Positions 49,555 to 61,146 of a DNA stretch of 64,000 nucleotides are shown one piece after another (position 1 is the first letter of the stretch; the number at the start of each line of letters is the position of its first letter). A program made the position numbers and the translations under genes. The notes beneath the pieces are model-generated. The model did no database searches. It was not told the origin of the DNA and saw nothing but the letters and a program-made list of their open reading frames with translations. Source of the stretch: Ostrinia nubilalis (taxonomy: Eukaryota > Arthropoda > Insecta > Lepidoptera > Crambidae). The DNA lies in the NCBI RefSeq assembly GCF_963855985.1, contig NC_087090.1, positions 12,398,501-12,462,500 on the forward strand. Reading direction: 5' to 3'.

Positions 49555-51230
49555 CACTATGGAGCGAAATTGCGATTTATGGACATAGCGATTTTTTTCA
49601 CAATTTCTATTTGAAAAAAATACCTATCGATAGGTTACGTTATTTTGATGAATAAATGCTGCACAAGTTTTTCTCTAAAACCAATAGTTTGACTGGAAAA
49701 AAATATTTTCCATTTTCGTTGTATGGAATGAAACATAAAGTGGTCGATTTCGACTAAGCCTTGACAGATCTTGCTTTGAAACTACTTGAGCCTTGTTCTA
49801 TGGCTTGTTGACTGTAATCCTACGCTATCAGCGCGCATCCAAAGTTGCCCGTTCACAAGTTATGAGGTTCTGAAAAATTAAAAAAAAGTAAGTAAAAGTG
49901 ACTTTTTTTTGGAATTTCTTTAAAGATTTAACAAAAATATAAAGATTTTATACGTTAATAATGTAAATTAACCTTAAATTACTGCTAAAAACACATTTTA
50001 ATAAACTTAAAAGGAATTAAATCAGCGATTTTTTTTTCACAATTTCTGTTTAAAAAAAATACCTATCGATAGGGTATGTTATTCTGATGAATAAATATTA
50101 CGAACGTTTTTCTCTAAAACCAATAGTTTGGCTGGAAAAAAATATTTTCCATTTTCGTTGTATGGAATGAAACATAAAGTGGTCGATTTCGACTAAGCCT
50201 TGACAGATTTTGCTTTGAAACTACTTGAGCCTTGTTCTATGGCTTGTTGACTATAATCCTGCACTAACAGCGCGCGCCCAAAGTTGCCCGTTCAGAAGTT
50301 ATGAGGTTCCGAAAAATGAAAATTAAAGTAAGTAAAATTGACTTTTCTTTAGATAAAACGACAAGAAAAAGGTTAATTACATTACTAAAGTATATAATTT
50401 TCATGTTTTAGTTGAATCTTTAAAGATTTATACCCAAAAAAAGATACTTTTACTTACTTTAATTTTCATTTTTCGGAACCTCATAACTTCTGAACGGGCA
50501 ACTTTGTGCGCGCGCTGTTAGTCTAGGATTATAGTCAACAAGCCATAGAACAAGGCTCAAGTAGTTTCAAAGCAAAATCTGTCAAGGCTTAGTCGAAATC
50601 GACCACTTTATGTTTCATTCCATACAACGAAAATAGAAAATATTTTTTTCCAGCCAAACTATTAGTTTTAGAGAAAAACGTTCATAATATTTATTCATCA
50701 GAATAACATACCCTATCGATAGGTATTTTTTTTAAACAGAAATTGTGAAAAAAAAATCGCTGATTTAATTCCTTTTAAGTTTATTAAAATGTGTTTTTAG
50801 CAGTAATTTAAGGTTAATTTACATTATTAACGTATAAAATCTTTATATTTTTGTTAAATCTTTAAAGATATTCCAAAAAAAAGTCACTTTTACTTACTTT
50901 TTTTAAATTTTTCAGAACCTCATAACTTGTGAACGGGCAACTTTGGACGCGCGCTGATAGCGTAGGATTACAGTCAACAAGCCATAGAACAAGGCTCAAG
51001 TAGTTTCAAAGCAAGATCTGTCAAGGCTTAGTCGAAATCGACCACTTTATGTTTCATTCCATACAACGAAAATGGAAAATATTTTTTTCCAGTCAAACTA
51101 TTGGTTTTAGAGAAAAACTTGTGCAGCATTTATTCATCAGAATAACGTAACCTATCGATAGGTATTTTTTTCAAATAGAAATTGTGAAAAAAATCGCTAT
51201 GTCCATAAATCGCAATTTCGCTCCATAGTG
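49555..51230. mobile_element. Palindromic Transib-type element B
   Basis: Same family as element A: same ends CACTATGGAGCGAAATTGCG, 1676 bp, flanked by CGGTT on both sides (49550-49554, 51231-51235). Element A without its insertion is 1677 bp, so the two are full-length relatives. The order of modules is outer-inner-inner'-outer', where primes mark the inverse complement. Confidence 0.82.
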
Positions 51231-51850
51231 CGGTTGCAAGTACTGGTTAGAGAGCGAACGCTCCAACAAAACCTGTGGGTTTAGACAAAGTGCATATAAT
51301 CGCAAACCAGTCGAAAAATGGTCGAAAGGCCTTTTTTGTATGGAGTTATGACGGATTCGATTTTCGATTCAATCAAAAAGTGCTACATGTCTGGGGGGGG
51401 GGGGGGCTGTATTCCCTTTGTTACCCATGATTGAGACAAAAAAACTACATCCTGTATTCATTCTATTGTGTAACTCCCAAAATTAAAACCTCTTCGTATT
51501 GTAAACTTTCTGCAACCATTCAGAAACACAAAATATGATCTCTCACACAACTCATCACGTTAAATTGAAATTAATAGCCTAGCCACTATTCAAATCATTT
51601 GCCATTTTTTATCAAGTGATTGTTCCAAAAGTAAAATTACACGATAGCGCAGCTACCTTTTTTAACCAGCTTGCTTTAGTTTTATTATCTGTTTTTTTCT
51701 GTCAAGGTTGTCAAAAAGCTACAACTGTCAAAATGCAGTGAATGTTTATAAAAAAAGTGAGTTCCATGTTCAGAAATACGTAATTTTATCAAGCAATTTT
51801 TATTTGGGATTGCTTTTATTGCTTCAACACGACACATTCTTTTCAAGGAC
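51231..51850. other. Upstream region of the PP2C gene
   Basis: Contains a run of 13 or 14 G near 51391 and the presumed promoter and leader of the PP2C gene. No TATA box was identified with confidence. Confidence 0.4.
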
Positions 51851-53387
51851 ATGGAAGACGAATTAGAGGACAGAGTTTTGCACCAAACCTACGTTTCGTT
51901 CATGAAAATTTTGTCACGTTTCTCGAGCAGTGCACCGTTTGATACTCCTGTGAGCTATTTATGGAAAATGGTGCGTCTTTATTTACTTCGATCAGAAGTA
52001 CTAGTGTTCACTTTAGGCATCTTATTATTTTTCATGTATCTCCAAACGATAGAATTATGGAGTCGCACATTACTGAGCAGATTATCGCAAGCATTGAGTC
52101 CAATGGGAGCTGTGCAACGAATGAAGTTTATGGAGGGCTCTGAGGCCGATAAGCAAAGTTGGGAGCTGAAAGGCACCTTAAGTGCAGCTTATGCAATCAA
52201 AGGAAGGAGAATGCACATGGAAGACCGATTCATAATAAATGAAAACATTAACAATACAGGTATTTCCCTGTTTGCTATTTTTGACGGACATGGTGGCGAA
52301 TTTGCTGCCAATTATGCCAAAGAACATCTTATTCAAAACCTGTTCAACAAGATAGTGGAGCTTAGTGCTGTTAGAGAGGGTAAAATAATAAGTACTCCCC
52401 CTAAGGAGAGTCCAGAAGAACCGAAGCCCAAAGAAGAGAGCAATGCAAGTGTTGAAAGAAAAACTAGCTTCAAAAAAGCTGTCAGTACAGCAGATGACAC
52501 TTCACGGAAAGAAATCACTGACCCTGAGCTGTTAGCTCAGCTTTCGAAAGCCAGACCGATTATTACAAGAGAAGTGAGGCCTACAGTGAAACCGATCAAG
52601 AATATAGCTATACCAATATCGAGCTATTTGCACAAAGGCAAGATTAATTATGGTAAGCTGCTCACTGATGAAGTGCTAGCTGCAGACAGGCTCCTGGTGG
52701 AGGCAGCCAAGCGTTCCTTGAATGTGGCCGGAACAACAGCTCTCATTGCTGTGATGGAAAATAACTATTTGATTGTTGCCAATGTTGGTGATTCTCGAGG
52801 AGTTATGTGTGACTCCCGTGGGAATGCTATACCAGTTTCTTTTGACCATAAACCCCAGCAGGTAGATATTTAGTTTTTATTGTTACAGCAATTTTTTATT
52901 TATTTAATGTGGCTTTGCCTTCTTTTTCAATTTATTTTTTTATCTATGCAATTATTGCAAGTTACGTTTTTTAAATTGAAGTTATTATTTTATTTTGCAG
53001 GTAAGAGAACAGAAAAGAATTGAAGCTGCTGGAGGATATATTGCTTTCAATGGTGTGTGGAGAGTTGCTGGAATATTAGCTACGTCTCGAGCCATGGGAG
53101 ACTATCCTCTCAAAGATAAGAAGTTTGTCATAGCTGACCCAGACATTCTTACATTTAACCTCAATGACCACAAGCCAATGTTTTTAGTGTTGGCCTCAGA
53201 TGGCCTTTGGGACACCTTTTCTAACGAAGAAGCTGTCAAATTTATAAAAGAAAGATTGGATGAGCCAGATTATGGTGCCAAAAGCCTTACACTACAAGCA
53301 TATTATCGAGGATCAGTGGATAACATCACTGTCTTAGTTATAAATTTTTTAAACAACAAAATAGCTGCTGCATCCATCACTGAGTAA
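51851..53387 (+). CDS. PPM1L: PP2C-family protein phosphatase, PPM1L-like, membrane-anchored
   Basis: Two exons, 51851-52861 and 53001-53387, join in phase 0 to give 465 residues. This metal-dependent Ser/Thr phosphatase has the PP2C metal-binding motifs HMEDR (about residue 120) and FDGHGG (about 145), then NVGDSRGV, ATSRAMGDYPLK, LASDGLWDTFSNEEA and DNITVLVI near the end. A hydrophobic segment at about residues 50-66 (VLVFTLGILLFFMYLQT) matches the N-terminal anchor of PPM1L, an ER phosphatase that acts on stress-kinase pathways and ceramide transport in mammals. Between the DGHGG motif and the GTTALIAVM strand there is an extra charged linker of roughly 80-90 residues (rich in K, E, P, S), longer than I recall for the vertebrate protein. 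The ATG at 51851 is the first in frame before the conserved region. Polyadenylation signal AATAAA at 53511-53516. Confidence 0.92.
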
Positions 53388-56066
53388 TTAAACAGTCTTT
53401 ATACAGAAATGACAGACCTCTTCCAGCTTCAGAATGTATTGAAATATTTTTTCTTGCCGTAAGAATGTTTGGGAATTTTAATTGTACATTTAACATGCTA
53501 TATTTTTGTAAATAAAATATGGACAACCATAATAGTAGATGTATAAATATCTATGGAACTTATATTTTTCTAACAGCTATGATATAAAAAATCTATCTAA
53601 TTTTTTGAACCATACAGCTCAAAAGGTCTAAACTTTTGCATTTGCATATTACTAAAGTTATATAGAAGTACATAATATGAATGTTGTTGTGGTGTGTTAG
53701 TTCGGTGTTGATGAAAAGTAATTTCAATGTTGTAATGTAAAGTTCTATATTCATAAAGTAAATGCATAATAATATCAATTTCGTATATTTATGAAATGTG
53801 TAAATACTTACGTCCAGTAGTTATTGTTTAAGCAAAAATATATTTTTGAATGTTAAATTGTACCTAATATTATCATATTTTTGAAATTATAAATTTTGAA
53901 TTTATGTATGGTTGTGATGTGGACACATTTTGACGAGAAACTTGAATTTCGGCACTAATGCAAAAACTGGACTACTTATGTGATCTAAAAATATCGATTC
54001 ACACTGTATTTTGTTGACATAAGCATTGAAGCACCCAATTTTTTGTTCTTATTAAGTTTAATGTTTGGTGTAATGTGATATCAGATACTTCTTGCATTTG
54101 AAATTTCGTCTGGAGCATAGTTTCACTTTTGAAATGTAGCAGATTTGCCTAAGTTTTGCCTGTGGTGCTAGTCATTACTTTTTTCAATAGTAGTATGTAT
54201 GTATAAATATAGTTATTTAGAAGTATTGTGTCTTGATTCCTTTGTTTTATAATTATTATGGTATTTAAAGTTATTGTGCATTTTACTTGTATTATGTACA
54301 TTTAAACTAAAAGTTTTATTATAAAATATTTTTGTAATTTTATCTAAATTAGTATGTATCAATGAAATTGATCAGGAAGTACAAAAACATTTTCAATTCT
54401 GTATTTGATTACATGGTGTATAGAGGCCTATGGATAGAACGCCTATTTTTGATACCATCTTTATGGCAGGTATCCATTTTCGTAAACTGGGGCCAATCAA
54501 GTTTAGCCAAAAACTTTACAAACTCAATTTAATAGGCCTTTTACAATAATACTTTGCATAATAATGTTATAGTGCCAAATAAACATTTATTTTTATTTGT
54601 TAATAACAGAATTTATGATTTGTTTTATGTTTTTATCAATTAAAATTTAGATTTATTACTGGTTATGCTTTTAGACTTTTGCTGACGTAACTTTGAACAA
54701 GATACATAGTTAAAACTATCTTGCTAAATGTAAGTGCTGACTGACCGATCTCAGTATCAAATGTGGAAATAAGAAACTCACCAGCAATTTTCAGTTACGA
54801 TTACCACACGTTTTCGGGAAATCTTGCATGAAAAGTATATATATTTTATGTTAACTTCTGTTGTATATATTTCATATTTTAGAATAGTGTTTGTTTAATT
54901 CATATGTATCTAACAGTCGCATTATTGTCCAATCGTTTGTTACTTAACTACCAAAGCATAATTGTATGTATGTAATAAATGGTAATGAAAAATTCTAGCA
55001 TGTTATTTTTATCACTATGCAATAACCCGATAAGGGAATGCTAATTAAAATAAAATCACAATCGAAACGTGAATAAAAATCCGCCCTATAATAATTGATA
55101 CATTCATTTAGTACATTTTACTGTTAAAATGTGTTTCTATAAATGTTCTTTAAGAAAGTTTATTTACCTACCTGAACATTTTATCTTTTTATGTTACATT
55201 TTGTACGGTTGGAATTGGATGAACAACATAATTGATTCTATATTTGGTATGTGATATGTTAAAAAGTCATGCACTTGCAAACAATATTTACAGGTATAAA
55301 AATAAATGAAAAATATTATAAGTAAAACTAAAAAACATTTATTCGTGATGAAAATAGAAAAGCCAATTTATTAACTAGTCTTTTTCTCTTCCAGTTATGT
55401 AAAATCTTATATTACAGATATTTTGAAGTGTTTTCCAATATCTACGCCCTAAAAACGAAACAAAATAATATGCTGTACATCGGAATGGACTGGTTCAGAT
55501 ACAGGTAAATCATTTTTACAAGAACTTTGTGCTTATCTAGAATGACTAGAAAAATAATTATGAACTGAAGTTTTATTAATTCCTTGGAATTTTATTAAAA
55601 CATTTTAGTCAGGGTTAACTACATAAACATTTTAATAAACAGTTTTAAAGTAATGATCTACCAACATATTGCATTTTAAACCAAGTAATATGCTGCCACA
55701 TAATAAACATATAATTCGGATGCTACTAATATTATAAAGAAAGTGGCCTTCAGTTGCCTGTAAGATTTTAGTTTATTACTAATTTCATAAACAAATAGCT
55801 TATTAAAGGCACTGCAAAATAATAACTGCTTAATATTATGCTATCCCAGTCTATTTGACATTTTTGCAAGGTGTTTATTATTATAGGCACTGTTGCACTT
55901 GGATGTTATTTTTAAGCTTAGATTAATTATTCCCAAGACTGGCAATATATCAAATGTACGAGTATCATAAGACTAATTCATTACATATAATTCTATCTAT
56001 AATATATTGAAAACAACTAAATTCCTTTTGTGTGATGTATTTAATAAACAAAGTTGGCGCCGCGAC
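53388..56066. other. Intergenic region between PP2C gene and Atg4 3' ends
   Basis: Convergent 3' flanks. AATAAA at 53511-53516 is the likely PP2C polyadenylation signal. The rest is AT-rich and nothing else is recognised. Confidence 0.5.
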
Positions 56067-59000
56067 TCAAAGAATTTCGAACTCGGCATCCGAGTCATCA
56101 AACTGTCGATCCACCTCTTCAAATTCTGTAACAAAATTATAAACATCTAAAATAATTAGGATTAGGACTAATAACTTTATTTTTTTAAGTAGAAAAATGT
56201 ATTATCTCAGGTGGGAACTGAACCCACTACTCAATAATCGCGACTTCTCTAACTGAACTACTTATTTATTTATCAAGACTTCAATACTATTTCTTCTTTT
56301 TTCCACAAATCACTTGTAAACTTTTATTAGGCTAGATCATTTTAAAATTAAAACTACCTATATTTCGAATTAATTTTTAATAAGATATCAACGATAAATT
56401 AGAAAACAAATAATATATACCAGTGAAAAGGTTCGTATTTTGCAGATCAATGTCATTGGTGCTCGGACCCCAGTGAGCTGGCCTCTTCTCACAAATTTCA
56501 AATAATGGTTGGCTCTCAGTCATCAGACTTCTTTGTATAGTGTTACATAATTCTTCGAAGTCACGCTTGGTACGACAAAGGAAGCACTGAAAAAAACATA
56601 TTAATGCAGTTAACTATCAACATTGTTACTACAGCTTTAATAATTCAGTAATACGACAAAATATAAGTAAAGTGGTATTTTTATGGCTAAATATAAGGGT
56701 ATGTTCACGGACAAGTAGTATTTTGCTTGAACTCTTTGTTTCAGCGCATCGCAAATTACGCTTTTAAAGTGTATGTAAAAATAACTACTCAGTACTTTTG
56801 GCGTATGCAGCCATTTGTGCGCTTTTACAACGCAAAATTCGTTCGGTAACTTCGTTGCAAGCTCCATTGTGAAATTTTCTTAAAGCTTATTTAATGTTTT
56901 CATGAACATAAATCAAGGTTTAATATAGATAGTTGTAGGATTGAGTTAAAATACTGACCACAGCAACCGAAGGATCCATTGCTAGCATTGGTATACGGGA
57001 AGCATATTTACAGTGATATGTACAATCCATTTCTTTTTGTTCATCAGTTTGTTTACCCTGTAAAAAGAAAAAATAATTTAGTGCCAAAAATCGTCGTTGC
57101 GACGTCGGTTGTCTCTACATTACATAATTTAATCCTATCTTGGTGCAAACAATACAGTACTAAAGAATATGTTGATAAGAGTGATCTTTTTAGGGTTCCG
57201 TACCTCAAAAGGAAAAAACGGAACCCTTATAGGATCACTTTGTTGTCCGTCCGTCCGTCTGTCAAGACCCTTTATCTCAAGAACGCGTGAACGTATCAAG
57301 CTGAAATTCACATGAAATACTCAGGTCTATTGTCCCTTTAAGCTGTGAAAATATCAAACTTCTAAGCCAAGCCAATCAAAAGATACAGCCGATTATGTCG
57401 ATATTTTCAACAAATTTTCGACACTCGCAAAGGAATCAAAACCTACAGGATACTTCCCGTAAACTCAGAATCTTGAAATTTGGCATAAAGCATTGTCATA
57501 TAATGCAAATATAGGAAAAATTGCGAAAATTACATTTTTTTAGTTATATAATATAATAAAAATATTTTAATAAAATGAAACTTACTACCTTAAGTTATTT
57601 CTCACGAACGAATAAAGGTATCAAATTGAAATTTATACCAAATACCTAGATCTATTGTCCCTTTAGAAGTAAAAAAATCAAACTTCTAAGTTAACGCGAT
57701 CAAAAGATACAGCAGTTTATACCGACACCTTAGACGAATTTCCGTCACACGCTAGGGAATCAAAACCTACAAGGTACTTCCTGTGAACTCAGAATCTTAA
57801 AATTCGGCACGAAGCAACGTTATATAGTACAGATAAAGGAAAAATTGCGAAAATGATAAATTTGAAGTTATATAAAATTTAAAATATTATTTTTGCTTAC
57901 ATGACATAAAATATTTTTTAAATAATTATAAACTTACTACCTACCCTTTTTCACATTAACGCGTAGATATATTCAAGTTGAAATTCATATCAAACACTTC
58001 TTAAATCTAATTGCCTCTAAACTGTGAGAAATTCTAAATCAACGCAAAAATTCAAAACGCTGAGGTAGGTACCTACCTATAATGCAAATATAGGAAAAAT
58101 AAATAAATAAAAAATAATCATACCGCATATTTTGAAATTCGCCACTACTCGCAACGGAATCAAGTAAGTAATTTGATTTAATACGTCATAAATTGTAAAC
58201 CGCTACGTTTGTACGGCGGAACCCTCGGTGTGCGAGCCCGACTCGCACTTGGCCGGTTTTTTTAATATAATGTGGATACTTAACTTTTACATAAAACATT
58301 ATTTTCTGGTACAAATTGATGTTAATAATAGTTTGGTTAAGATCACACTTACTTCAATCAATCCAGATCTCTGCGTAGTGTGGGGATCCAAGTAAATAAC
58401 TTCATCTCCTACACAACCTATCAAATATAAGGCCTGGTTGGGTTTGCCACCAATCACACCTATGGATTGGGGGCTTTGGAAGCATATCTGGAATAGAATA
58501 TAATGCAAAAATAGAAATTAGGCCAGTACAAAACAATACAATATACATACACCTAAGTCCACAAGGCCTAGTGCATTGGTTCCCAGGGGAGGCGCAAGGA
58601 CCTTTAAAGGGGGGCGCGGGCCATCTGTGTACTTAAGTATAAAAACCTGTAACCGCTGAGAGAATGCAATAATGCATTCCAGACTGCTCGATACAACCGA
58701 TAAATAATCTTGACCGGAGAAGGGGGGTCGCGGATTTTTTTGTATGGTCGAAAGGGGGCGCATCTCAAATAAGTTTGAGAACCAATGGCCTAGTGGATTG
58801 TCTAGTAACTTAAAATTCTAGAGGCAGTTGCAGATTTTAACCCAATACAAAAGAGCAAATTAATAGGATACACTCAAACTTTTACTCAGCATTATGAATT
58901 ATGGATGTTCATGTTATATCATTTATCTATTTACATAATGTTTACCTATCAATTAACTAGTTCTGCTTATTAGGGTTACATAATAATAGTTAAGTCATAA

Positions 59001-60315
59001 TTGCAACAACTTATTACTGTAGTTATACACTAAACTATTAAATTATTGTACCTTCAGTCCATTAATATATACAGGGTTTATTTCACTAAGTCCCAGTCGT
59101 AGAGGCACTATCAAAAGCAGGGGCATCCAGTCCGACACAATCACATCTGGCCCTGAAGTCGAGGAACAGTCTCCTCTGTCATTGTTAACAACACACTGTT
59201 TTACTGCAACCAAAATGGAAGTTTTTTATGTTTTTGCAATAAATAAATACTGATAAAGTATTTAAAAACAAACTTACAGATATCCTCTTTAACAACAGTA
59301 TTGTCCAAAGCTACATGGATCACTAAAGAACTCCACTTGTCAAAGACAACCAATTTTCTGAAATTAAACCATTAAAAACAACATAAATAAAACTGTATCT
59401 TTTTCATTCAAATGTTTAGATTTCTGTCCCAGTTCGAATTATTAACCATGCTAAATTGATTGTTTTTATCACTTAATATTTAGAACAGACTGGTAATAAA
59501 CTTGCATTTATTGAACTTTATCAGTGTAATACTCACTTTAGAACTTGTGCAATAGTATTAGGACCAAACCATTGTCCTACGTCCTTGCCTTCAGAGGCTC
59601 CCATGAGAGCTACTTGATGTATTGAGTATGGTGCTTGCTTCCTCTCTTCGAAGCGCTGGACTATCTTCAAGTAGGTAGGATCCCTAACAATAAAAACCAT
59701 TCATGAATGTATAGTGGTTTTTTAACTTATAGACAGTAGGATTAAGACAAGATAAGATAAAATGGTTTGAGAAAGTTAGTAGATTTTTGAGTTTATTCTA
59801 CTTGTTGATCTATTTCAGTTATGACTAACAATTAACAAGCTTTTCTTGTAATAATAATTAATAGTACACAGACTGTTTTTATACCAACTTACCTTGTTTC
59901 TGGTGTCCATACCCAGTCAGCAGACAAATGCACTCTGAGCAGTGCAACACCAAGTACCATTTGGCCACATCTCAGCATGCAACCCCAGCCTTTATCTGAC
60001 GTCAGCCCTTCGTCGCCAATAGGAACGAATCCCTTGCGATACGTACACCAGATAATGGAACTAATATCGCGTCTGATGCGGTCCAAATCTACGAACAAAA
60101 CAACCATTTGCAAATTTTTGACATAACCAATAGGCAAGTTAAAGCAAACTTAGCATGTCACAAGTATTACGCAGAACTCAATCCAAGCGCAAACCTTGAA
60201 TAGCACTGTATTTCTTGCCGAGGATCCAGACACTATCCTTTGTTTGAGGAATATCATCAGGTTCAACGCTGTTACCCTCAGAGGACAGGTAACAAATATC
60301 AAACATGGCATCCAT
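56067..60315 (-). CDS. Atg4: Autophagy cysteine protease Atg4 (ATG4A/B type)
   Basis: Nine minus-strand exons: 60195-60315, 59893-60088, 59537-59683, 59278-59357, 59052-59203, 58353-58487, 56959-57057, 56421-56586, 56067-56125; phases agree and the product is about 384 residues, usual for the family. It cleaves the C-terminus of Atg8/LC3 proteins before lipidation and later delipidates them. Visible marks: [10 protein letters not shown], then [14 protein letters not shown] with the catalytic cysteine, [26 protein letters not shown], and IYLDPHTTQ with the catalytic aspartate and histidine. The last nine residues end AEFEIL, a C-terminal LIR-type motif (FEIL) as in mammalian ATG4B. The intron 57058-58352 carries a large interspersed repeat and the intron 58488-59051 a hAT MITE. 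A very short upstream open frame (ATG AAA TAT GTA TAA) ends 2 nt before the start. Confidence 0.94.
57192..58264. mobile_element. Interspersed repeat, possibly Helitron-like, in an Atg4 intron
   Basis: Begins AGGGTTCCGTACCTCAAAAG and ends ACTCGCACTTGGCCGGTTTT. Both boundary motifs recur widely in lepidopteran genomes as I know them. The interior contains two degenerate repeats of a block (TCAAACTTCTAAG... AAAAGATACAGC). A shorter related piece (CAAGTGCGTGTCG ... AGGGTTCCGTAG) is at 27967-28005. Confidence 0.5.
58574..58787. mobile_element. hAT-type MITE in an Atg4 intron
   Basis: Ends CATTGGTTCCCA and TTGAGAACCAATG, flanked by the 8-bp duplication GCCTAGTG (58566-58573, 58788-58795). Non-coding, 214 bp. 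Confidence 0.78.
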
Positions 60316-60640
60316 CTTTATACATATTTCATACGTAGCCTACTTTAGAAAGTACGTTAGATTTATATTATTAAATCTTGTGTATTTCAAAAGAAAATCG
60401 GAAAATAAACACAAAACACCAAGCAATGACAAGACAACAAATGACAGCTGATTGATTCTCTTTACTTTTAAAATGATGGTTTGACCCTTTTGCTATTGGC
60501 CAGACTACACTTAAAGGTCGACGCACACTTATCACTTTAGAAAGGATTCATCCCCATTTTGAGAGTCTTTCGTTTAGTATTCTTTGCTTTGTAGAATATT
60601 AAACCCCGTATAAAGCAAGAAACTGTCTACAATGCACACT

Positions 60641-60807
60641 GAGCCCCGATTACGGTAACTTTTAACGTCTACAATCCAGACGCGTTTCTGATTCTGCAAT
60701 ACGATTGGTCAAAACAGCTGGACGTACGCTGTTGAACGACCAATCGTATCGCAGAATCGAGAAGCGTGTCTGGATTGTTGACGTTAAAAATTACCGTAAT
60801 CGGGGCT
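60641..60807. repeat. Palindromic MITE in the Atg4/NHLRC2 intergenic region
   Basis: Arms of about 75 bp (GAGCCCCGATTACGGTAACT and its near-perfect inverse) around a short loop. It lies 326 bp upstream of the Atg4 start and 340 bp upstream of the NHLRC2 start, between the two divergent promoters. Confidence 0.7.
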
Positions 60808-61146
60808 CTGATTGAAATCGTAACTTAATCGCCTCGCCTCGGTCGGGACAAGCTGAAGAACCAAAACACGCAGCTTGCGGGCAGTTGACTTGCGGGGCGT
60901 TATCTGCCAGTTTTCGAACTTCCAAGTTAATAAGTGTGCCTTAAGTTTTTAGACTAGAAATATGTACTTCCGTTGCTGTAACTTGTTCACAGAACTTGTT
61001 TAAAAAAAACTGAAATGACATTGACTGATATCTGTCAATGTCAGATTTGGTAAAAGTTGTTTTGCTATTTTTCCATTTTCTTTCGCTGCAGTTTGTGTGA
61101 TACAAATATTAATCATAATTGCCATTTTATTTAAATTTCATATAAA

